From: Verrucomicrobiota bacterium
Lineage (GTDB): Bacteria; Verrucomicrobiota; Verrucomicrobiia; Limisphaerales; UBA1100
Assembly (NCBI GenBank): GCA_028872645.1
Contig: JAPKDK010000165.1
Span: forward strand, 1-6,535
DNA length: 6,535 nt
Direction: 5' to 3'
The translations under genes and the position numbers were made by a program. Numbering within the stretch: the first letter of the stretch is position 1; each line of letters opens with the position of its first letter. Positions 1 to 5,025 of the stretch are shown piece after piece. The notes beneath the pieces were generated by a model, which was given only the letters and a program-made list of their open reading frames with translations, searched no databases and was not told where the DNA came from.

Positions 1-2435
1 CCAAGGTGCATTTGAGCACCCTCGAGCGCCGTGCCAATGGCCGTATATACACGCGCCTCGGCCGCAAGCCCTTCTCCGGCCGCGCGGTTTCCAGCCATCC
101 AAACGGAAAACCGGCCATTGAGAAATTTTATGAAAACGGCTGGCCCCACGGCACCCACCGCGAATGGCGTACGGATGGCACCCGCGCCATCGAAGCCAAT
201 TTCAAAAAAGGCCAGTGGCACGGGCGCTACATTAACTTTCATCCCGACGGCCAACCGCAACTGGAACTGCACTACGCCAACGGCCGCAAACACGGCCGCC
301 ATCGCGAGTGGCGCGCCAATGGTTCACTAGTGCTCACACGCACGTGGAAGGATGGCGCGCTGGCGAGGACAGAGCCTTCGCCCGTGCTGCAGGCAGTGGT
401 GGAAGCGCTCAACACCAAACGCCGCAAACGCGACGAAACGGTTTGGGCGAGTGAGGTGCAATCACTGAAGCGTTTCGCTGTGTTCCGTCAACAGACCGAT
501 CCCGTCACCACCGCCGCCAATCCGTGGCAAGCCTTGGCAAAAGTGCCGGTGCAGTTTCAATTCGGGAAAGCGCTGGCAAGCGTTTCGCACGAGAACGCGA
601 TTGAGGAAATACTTTTTGGCGGCACACGCGGAGAATCCGCAACCGCAACGTGGGCCGCCCTAAAAGCCGAAGGCTGGCAAATCGCGGGGGCGGAATGGCG
701 GCTGCTGGCCGCGAGCCAAATTGAATTCACCCTGCACGCCCACCGCTCGGACAACGAACGCGCCACAGCGAGAGGCGCATTGCAACTCGAAGACGACGCG
801 CTGGTGGTCACGCGGCTGCACGTGTCCCGCCGCAAGGGCGGGCCGGTGTTTGAATCGCTAACGAAAATTGATGCGGGTGCAGGGGCGTTACCTTTGTTGG
901 TGCGGGATTTGGATGCAGATGGCACGCCGGAGATTATCGCGGCGGGGGCCAATCGGATTTACCGCCAGCGGGATGGAAAATTTGTGGGGGCGCGGTTGGC
1001 AAAATATTTGCCGATCGGCTGCACGGCGGCGGTGTTGGCGGATTTGAACGGGGACGGCCACGCGGATTTGTTCGCGGTGCCGCACGAGCGACCGCCTTTG
1101 TGGATTCCCGGCAACGCAAAAGGGGAATTTGATGCATCGCCTTTTTTGGTGGCCGTGCGCGTCTCGCCAATGGGCCGCGCGCTGGCGTGTTCGGCGGGGG
1201 ATATTGACGGCGATGGGGACCTCGATATTTGGGTGACGCAAAACCGTCCCGCCAGTCAAGGCGGCCGAATGCCCACGCCGTACTGGGACGCCAACGACGG
1301 GCATCCGGCGTATTTGTTGATGAACGATGGCAAAGGAAATTTTCGCGAAGTCACTGCGCCCGCCGGCCTCGCGGCCAAACGCAGGCGACGCGTCACAGCC
1401 TCGGCGTTGGTGGATCTCGATGGCGATTTTGATAACGACCTCGTGATGGCCAGCGAATATGCGGGGCTCGATATTTTTTATAACAACGGCAAAGGCGTGT
1501 TCTCCGATGCCACGCCCTCGCTCGCGGCGCAGCGGCACGCGTTCGGACAAGGATTGGCGCTGGCGGATTTTAACGGAAACGGCCGCACGGATGTGTTTCT
1601 CGCCGGGCGCAGTTCCACCGCCGCGCGGCGGCTCTCCGCGATGGGACTGGGGCGAGCGGATTTTCCGGAACACAACCGCCAGCGCGCGGGAATGAGTACG
1701 GGCAACAAGTTGCTGCTCAATGACGGGCGCTTTCTCAATCCCGCCACGCCGACCGCACTCGCGCGCACGGGCTGGAGCAGCGGCTGCGTGGCGATGGATT
1801 TTGATAATGACGGCGACGCGGATTTATTCGTCGCCAATGGGCATCGCACCCGAAAGGGAAAATCGGATCACGACTCCACATTTTGGCGGCACACTATATA
1901 TAGTGGGAGTTCAGAGAAAAACCCGGCATTGATGATGTTGCACGAGCAAAACGAAGCCGCGCGGCAATCATGGTGCGGCAATGAGCACAACGCATTTTTT
2001 CTCAACGAAGGCAAAGGCACCTTTGTGGAGGCGGGGTTTCTGATGGGATTGGGCCACGCCTTCGACAGCCGCAGCGCAGTGAGCGCGGACGTGGACGGCG
2101 ATGGCCGGCTCGACCTCATCGTGGCGGAGCAAATGCCCGCAGGCATCACCCTGCACGTGCTGCGAAACGCCATGAAGCAAACCGGCCATTGGGTGAGCGT
2201 GCGCTTGCGTGGCCGCTGCATGGGCGCAAAAATCACGGTGCGCTACGATGGTGGGGCAGTCACGCGACAAATCATCAGCGGCGATTCTTTCCGCGCCCAG
2301 CAACCAGCCACGCTGCATTTTGGGTTGGGCAACGTTTCAAAAATAAAAAGCATCGAAGCCCGCTGGCCCGGAGGGGCTATCACGCGATTGGAAAATTCAC
2401 CAGTGGATCAACTCCACGAGTTGCGACCGGAGTGA
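1..2435 (+). CDS. MORN-variant / seven-fold FG-GAP (VCBS) repeat / ASPIC-UnbV protein, 5' partial
   Basis: Large, probably exported repeat protein; no enzymatic role is evident and a binding or adhesion role is inferred only. The first possible start is GTG at 6, but the frame is open to the window edge and no signal peptide is visible, so I treat the N-terminus as missing. Numbering from GTG: residues 25-120 are four MORN_2 (YwqK-like) repeats with an exact 24-residue period, each containing an NG/DG turn and ending near 'G..hG', preceded by a degenerate copy ending 'PFSG'. Residues about 130-290 resemble the region that precedes the propeller in related proteins ('EGWQIAGAEWR', 'FTLHAH'). 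Seven Asp-rich Ca-binding-type loops follow at 301, 346, 399, 470, 521, 598 and 695 (for example DLNGDGHAD, DIDGDGDLD, DVDGDGRLD), as expected for a seven-bladed beta-propeller. Linkers such as 'NDGKGNF' and 'NEGKGTF' are typical. Residues 728-806 are an ASPIC/UnbV domain ('HFGLG', 'RWPGG'). Loop 4 (DLDGDFDND) and loop 5 (DFNGNGRTD) deviate from consensus. Stop TGA at 2433-2435. Confidence 0.9.
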   Translation, partial: KVHLSTLERRANGRIYTRLGRKPFSGRAVSSHPNGKPAIEKFYENGWPHGTHREWRTDGTRAIEANFKKGQWHGRYINFHPDGQPQLELHYANGRKHGRHREWRANGSLVLTRTWKDGALARTEPSPVLQAVVEALNTKRRKRDETVWASEVQSLKRFAVFRQQTDPVTTAANPWQALAKVPVQFQFGKALASVSHENAIEEILFGGTRGESATATWAALKAEGWQIAGAEWRLLAASQIEFTLHAHRSDNERATARGALQLEDDALVVTRLHVSRRKGGPVFESLTKIDAGAGALPLLVRDLDADGTPEIIAAGANRIYRQRDGKFVGARLAKYLPIGCTAAVLADLNGDGHADLFAVPHERPPLWIPGNAKGEFDASPFLVAVRVSPMGRALACSAGDIDGDGDLDIWVTQNRPASQGGRMPTPYWDANDGHPAYLLMNDGKGNFREVTAPAGLAAKRRRRVTASALVDLDGDFDNDLVMASEYAGLDIFYNNGKGVFSDATPSLAAQRHAFGQGLALADFNGNGRTDVFLAGRSSTAARRLSAMGLGRADFPEHNRQRAGMSTGNKLLLNDGRFLNPATPTALARTGWSSGCVAMDFDNDGDADLFVANGHRTRKGKSDHDSTFWRHTIYSGSSEKNPALMMLHEQNEAARQSWCGNEHNAFFLNEGKGTFVEAGFLMGLGHAFDSRSAVSADVDGDGRLDLIVAEQMPAGITLHVLRNAMKQTGHWVSVRLRGRCMGAKITVRYDGGAVTRQIISGDSFRAQQPATLHFGLGNVSKIKSIEARWPGGAITRLENSPVDQLHELRPE
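1892..1905. repeat. 14-bp perfect palindrome inside the propeller gene
   Basis: CACTATATATAGTG is its own reverse complement. It lies in the segment coding for the insert between the sixth and seventh propeller repeats and forms an AT-rich island in GC-rich coding sequence. In frame it reads H-T-I-Y-S. It could be a protein-binding site or chance; nothing around it indicates transcription initiation for a gene. Confidence 0.5.
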
Positions 2436-2454
2436 TCGGTCGTTACACTTGCGC

Positions 2455-3576
2455 ATGCTGACTACCGAAAGCCGCCTTGCTGATTTTCCCGCGCTGGCCG
2501 GGATGGCCTATCTGAACACCGCCGCCGAGAGCATCCCGCCCGCATGCGTGCCCAAGGCGCTGGCGCAATACGCGCGCGACAAAGCCCGCGGTATGCGCGG
2601 TCGCGAGGCGCACAACGCCACGCTCGAATCCTGCCGCGAGGTGGCCGCGCGGATGGTGGGATTGCAAACCGATGAAGTGTCATTCTGCTCTTGCAGTTCC
2701 GAGGCGTACAATTTACTGGCGAACGCACTGCACCTCGGGCCGGACGATGAAGTGGTGATCACCGATTTGGATTTCCCCGCCGGCGCCACGCCGTGGCTCA
2801 ACGCCGCCACGCCGCCAAGGGTCAACTTGTGGAAAGCAACGAACGGAGTGTTGGACGCCAATGATTTGACGGCGTTGCTCAATGATCGCACGTGCTTGGT
2901 TCAGGTTTCACTGGTGAGTTTTTACAACGGTCACCGGCTCGACTGGGCGCCCTTCATCGCCGCCGTGCGCGAACACGCGCCCCAAGCAAAAGTGGCGGTC
3001 GACATCACGCAGGCACTGGGCCGCATCGAATTGGATTGCACCGACTTTGACATCCTCATTTCCAGCACGCACAAGTGGGTGCTCGGCATTCACGGCGGCT
3101 GCATCGTGGGCGTTCCTAAAAGAGAAAATGAAATCACCACCCACGCCGGCGGCTGGTTTCATTTGGAAAACGCCTTCGAACCCGACCGCTTTGAACGCAC
3201 CGTGCGCAAAACCGGCGCGCAAAGCTTTTCCGTGGGGATGCCCAACTATGCCGCCCTTTACGCGCTGAATGCTTCATTACGCTATCTCGAAAACATCGGC
3301 GTGGCCCACATCGCCACGCACGCCGATCCGCTCGTTGCTCAAATGGAAACCGCCCTGCGCGACCTCGGCCACCCGCCCATGGCCGCCCAGCGCGAGGGTA
3401 ACTTCAGTGGCATCCTCGCCATCCGGCCCGAACACCCCAACACCCTTCACGCCCAGCTCGAAGCCGCCGAGGTGCACGTGATGAATCACGCCGGCCGCTT
3501 GCGTATGGCATTGCACGGGTATAATACGGCGGAGGATGTGGAGCGGTTTTTGGATGAAGTAAAAAGGCAAAAGTGA
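2455..3576 (+). CDS. Class V aminotransferase-family PLP-dependent enzyme (cysteine desulfurase-like fold, no catalytic Cys)
   Basis: Cytoplasmic fold-type I PLP enzyme; substrate and reaction cannot be assigned. I start it at ATG 2455 (373 residues); an in-frame TTG at 2449 would add two residues. With the ATG start, the PLP lysine is Lys207 in 'SSTHKWVLG', the Asp that contacts the pyridine nitrogen is Asp183 in 'VDITQALG', and 'CSSEAYNLL' is the phosphate-side/family loop. 'DLDFPAGATPWL' and 'SFYNGHRLDW' match the non-desulfurase branch of class V enzymes as I remember it. The C-terminal domain ends with 'RMALHGYNT' (YNT at 356-358) and a final helix. In SufS/CsdA-type enzymes a loop carrying the catalytic Cys lies just before this motif; here the stretch 'HVMNHAGRLRM' is short and has no Cys. 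It is therefore unlikely to be a true cysteine desulfurase; isopenicillin-N-epimerase-like or another lyase/aminotransferase is possible. It lies 19 bases after the propeller gene on the same strand, without a visible terminator, so co-transcription is possible. No good ribosome binding site: GGAG at 2429-2432 is too distant. Confidence 0.88.
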   Translation: MLTTESRLADFPALAGMAYLNTAAESIPPACVPKALAQYARDKARGMRGREAHNATLESCREVAARMVGLQTDEVSFCSCSSEAYNLLANALHLGPDDEVVITDLDFPAGATPWLNAATPPRVNLWKATNGVLDANDLTALLNDRTCLVQVSLVSFYNGHRLDWAPFIAAVREHAPQAKVAVDITQALGRIELDCTDFDILISSTHKWVLGIHGGCIVGVPKRENEITTHAGGWFHLENAFEPDRFERTVRKTGAQSFSVGMPNYAALYALNASLRYLENIGVAHIATHADPLVAQMETALRDLGHPPMAAQREGNFSGILAIRPEHPNTLHAQLEAAEVHVMNHAGRLRMALHGYNTAEDVERFLDEVKRQK

Positions 3577-3599
3577 TTTTTTACTTTTCGGTTTCATCC
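3552..3599. repeat. Imperfect inverted repeat spanning both convergent stop codons
   Basis: The outer arms GGATGAA (3552-3558) and TTCATCC (3593-3599) are complementary. The inner arms AAAAGTGA (3569-3576) and TTACTTTT (3581-3588) pair over eight positions with one G-U and a TTTT loop. The inner stem contains the TGA of the PLP gene and the TAA of the TPR gene. The stem is AT-rich and has no following T-run outside the stem, so it is a weak candidate for a bidirectional terminator or RNA-stabilising structure. Confidence 0.45.
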
Positions 3600-4078
3600 C
3601 GCAACGGTGCCAAGTCTTCATCGTTCTTGGCCAAGGCTTCCACACGATCGCCACCGACAGCGGTGGCGACCTCGAGCAAACCCCGTGCCTCGGCCAGCCG
3701 GTTCATTTGGCACAGATAACAGGCTACATTATACGGGATCAGCCATTCGTCGGGAAACTGCTCCACGCGCGGAGCGAGCACTGCGTGCGCCTGTTCAATA
3801 CCGCCACCGGTGCAACGGCGCGCGGCGTAGGCCCAATGCAGCCACAAGCCGGGCTCGTCCGAATGTAGTGCGCATAACACGCCCGCCAGCGCGGCGGCGG
3901 CATCCCAATGCTTGGCGGCGACGAGACAATCGAGCCGGGCGGCCCGCACGGTGGGCAGGGATTGCAGCTCCACGGGAATGCGGGCCAGCTCGGCCAGCGC
4001 CTCAGGCACGTTGCCCAGCTCAATCCAGCCGAAGGCGGCTTTCACGTGATGTAACGCTGGCGGTTCGAGTGGATCCAT
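3581..4078 (-). CDS. Tetratricopeptide repeat (TPR) protein
   Basis: Small all-helical scaffold of 165 residues, predicted cytoplasmic (no signal peptide or membrane segment). TPR-like helix pairs lie at about 10-36 ('AAFGWIELGNVPEALAEL'), 43-76 ('LVAAKHWDAAAALAGVL'), 77-110 ('WAYAARR...IEQAHAVL') and 112-145 ('YNVACYLCQMNRLAEARGL'). The usual small/large pattern (W/L, G/A, Y, A at helix packing positions) is clear in the first and last copies. The end, 'NDEDLAPLRDE', is the 'DxDLxPL' closing motif often seen after terminal TPRs. Such proteins bind other proteins; the partner is unknown. ATG at 4076-4078 is the only reasonable start; no Shine-Dalgarno sequence precedes it (a run of C and G instead). 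It converges on the PLP gene with a 4-base gap and diverges from the membrane-protein gene across about 54 bases. A longer Arg/Pro-rich frame on the other strand (3607-4125) is rejected as a shadow. Confidence 0.85.
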   Translation of the reverse strand: MDPLEPPALHHVKAAFGWIELGNVPEALAELARIPVELQSLPTVRAARLDCLVAAKHWDAAAALAGVLCALHSDEPGLWLHWAYAARRCTGGGIEQAHAVLAPRVEQFPDEWLIPYNVACYLCQMNRLAEARGLLEVATAVGGDRVEALAKNDEDLAPLRDETEK

Positions 4079-4097
4079 TGGCGGGGATTATTTACTT

Positions 4098-4126
4098 TTG
4101 CGCGCAGCGAGCCAATCCAATATAAT
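4098..4126 (+). promoter_or_regulatory. Candidate sigma-70 promoter giving a near-leaderless transcript
   Basis: A perfect -10 hexamer TATAAT is at 4121-4126. Seventeen bases upstream is a weak -35, TTGCGC (4098-4103). Transcription would be expected to start about 6-7 bases after the -10, at 4132-4133, which is at or next to the ATG at 4133. A weak opposing -10-like TAAATA (plus-strand positions 4094-4089) could serve the TPR gene, but its -35 is poor. Confidence 0.5.
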
Positions 4127-4132
4127 CTACTG

Positions 4133-4489
4133 ATGCATTTGCTATCGCTGGCCGCGGGGAACGATGATCTGATTTTTATTATCACGCTGGTGGTGGTCTT
4201 GCTGGTGGTGATCGCATATCTCGTGCTGGGGCGGGACGACACGATCCAAGTGATAGAGGAAGAAACCGAGCCAATGGATATCGACGACCTGCGGTATCAC
4301 GAAAAAGTGGTGCACCGGCTCGATCGCACCAACGATTTACTAACGTCCATTCGGAATTCAATTTTGATTTTTATTGTGATTGTTGTGCTGGTTCCGGTGC
4401 TCTGGATGTTGCTGGTTAAGGGTTGTGAGGTGCCGAAAACGAAATCATCCGAACACGTATTATTTCATCCGAACACGTACAATTGTTAG
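4133..4489 (+). CDS. Small protein with two transmembrane segments, family not recognised
   Basis: 118 residues; I do not recognise the family. Two strongly hydrophobic helices are visible: about 13-32 ('LIFIITLVVVLLVVIAYLVL') and 76-95 ('SILIFIVIVVLVPVLWMLLV'). The 41-residue segment between them begins with an acidic stretch (roughly 35-52, 'IEEETEPMDIDD') and continues as a likely amphipathic helix with heptad-like Leu/Ile/Val spacing up to the second helix ('VVHRLDRTNDLLTSIRNS'), possibly oligomerising. Basic residues flank the membrane ends (Arg34, Arg74, Lys96). Start at ATG 4133, directly after a TATAAT box and with no room for a ribosome binding site. The last 14 codons (105-118) lie almost entirely in a 20-base tandem duplication read in two different frames, so the tail is probably not conserved. 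No terminator is visible after the stop, and the next gene on the same strand starts about 100 bases later. Confidence 0.65.
   Translation: MHLLSLAAGNDDLIFIITLVVVLLVVIAYLVLGRDDTIQVIEEETEPMDIDDLRYHEKVVHRLDRTNDLLTSIRNSILIFIVIVVLVPVLWMLLVKGCEVPKTKSSEHVLFHPNTYNC
4445..4484. repeat. 20-bp tandem duplication at the 3' end of the membrane-protein gene
   Basis: Two adjacent units, TCATCCGAACACGTATTATT (4445-4464) and TCATCCGAACACGTACAATT (4465-4484), agree at 18 of 20 positions, with the first 15 identical. Because 20 is not a multiple of three, the two copies are read in different frames and encode unrelated residues. The second copy leads straight to the TAG stop at 4487-4489. Confidence 0.85.
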
Positions 4490-4590
4490 TTTTTCTGTTG
4501 TTTTTTGAAAAAAACCACTTGCGCGCTTGCCCACCCTGTGGTAAGTAAAAGAAACCAAGGACGCAACTGACCCAACCGTAAACAAAGCAA

Positions 4591-4968
4591 GTGTCTCCCA
4601 ACGTCGATAATATAGGTTCACCGCAAGGTGTCGCATTGCAGGCCATTCAGGCTCGGCAAACGCGCGCGCGCGCCGTTGCGCCCGTTCCGGCACAGGAGCA
4701 GCAGACCGAAGCCGTTCGGAGCACCGATCTTTCCTCCTCGCAAGCTGTCCGGCAGTTCTCAGTGGCCGCGCAAATCGCCGCCAAGGAAGTCCCCGCGAAT
4801 GACCCCATGAAGCCCGTGGCCGACGGCATCGCCAAAGATTTGAGCCGCGCCGGCGACGATCCCTTCGAGGCCGTGGGAAAAATCAACGACCTCCAAAACG
4901 CCTACAGTTTCGCAATGAAAGCCAACGCCAACTTATTGGGAAACTCCGCGCTCGCCGCCCTCGCCTAA
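4591..4968 (+). CDS. Hypothetical Ala-rich 125-residue protein
   Basis: Not recognised. No signal peptide, membrane segment or known catalytic motif. The N-terminal third (to about residue 45) is low-complexity, rich in Ala, Gln, Arg and Pro. The middle and C-terminal parts are likely helical: 'SSSQAVRQFSVAAQIAAKEV', a possible short linker 'PANDPMKP', 'VADGIAKDLSRAG', and a final helix 'INDLQNAYSFAMKANANLL'. The last helix faintly recalls the C-terminal helices of flagellar rod/hook or secretion-apparatus rod proteins, but no neighbour supports this. The start is GTG 4591: an in-frame TAA lies at 4579-4581 and the first internal Met is residue 71. No ribosome binding site is at normal spacing (AAGGA at 4557-4561 is about 29 bases away). 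A strong intrinsic terminator follows the stop by about 26 bases, supporting a real transcription unit on this strand. Overlapping minus-strand frames lack such support. Confidence 0.6.
   Translation: MSPNVDNIGSPQGVALQAIQARQTRARAVAPVPAQEQQTEAVRSTDLSSSQAVRQFSVAAQIAAKEVPANDPMKPVADGIAKDLSRAGDDPFEAVGKINDLQNAYSFAMKANANLLGNSALAALA
4661..4673. repeat. Short CG dinucleotide run
   Basis: Alternating CGCGCGCGCGCGC within the 5' part of the Ala-rich gene, coding for the end of 'QTRARA'. Such runs can slip or adopt Z-DNA, but this one is short. Confidence 0.4.
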
Positions 4969-4993
4969 CTTACTGACCCACCCCCAAGACGCC

Positions 4994-5016
4994 ACGGCCC
5001 ACGAGGCCGTTTTTTT
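4994..5016 (+). terminator. Intrinsic terminator
   Basis: The stem ACGGCC (4994-4999) pairs with GGCCGT (5005-5010) around the loop CACGA, followed by a T-run at 5010-5016. It is about 26 bases after the stop of the Ala-rich gene. On the opposite strand no T-run follows, so it does not obviously terminate the convergent DUF1501 gene. A further GCCAC/GTGGC pair (4991-4995 and 5017-5021) flanks the structure and could form an alternative, longer fold. Confidence 0.85.
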
Positions 5017-5025
5017 GTGGCCTGA

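Noticed and set aside
888..1673. 261-codon open frame on the minus strand
   Set aside because: It lies wholly within the propeller gene, is rich in Arg, His, Pro and Ile from antisense reading of Asp/Gly codons, and has no recognisable domain.
2449..2454. TTG at 2449 as the start of the PLP enzyme
   Set aside because: The ATG two codons later is a better initiator and neither has a distinguishing ribosome binding site.
3607..4125. 172-codon plus-strand frame opposite the TPR gene
   Set aside because: Extremely Arg/Pro-rich with no domain, while the minus-strand frame has clear TPR repeats.
4445..4484. CRISPR-like repeat
   Set aside because: Only two directly adjacent copies with no spacer; it is a simple tandem duplication.
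4500..4515. T6/A7 inverted repeat after the membrane-protein gene as a terminator
   Set aside because: The arms are pure A/T with a two-base loop and no GC core or downstream T-run, so it is unlikely to terminate transcription.
4661..4673. CG dinucleotide run as a phase-variable switch
   Set aside because: About six units is short for a slippage switch, and GC-rich Arg/Ala codons give such runs by chance.
4460..4693. 77-codon minus-strand frame covering the gap before the Ala-rich gene
   Set aside because: It would overlap both neighbours, has no domain, and the plus-strand gene has a terminator in the right place.
4868..4965. Assignment of the Ala-rich protein as a flagellar or type III secretion rod component
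   Set aside because: The similarity is limited to a loose helix pattern, and no flagellar or secretion gene is nearby.
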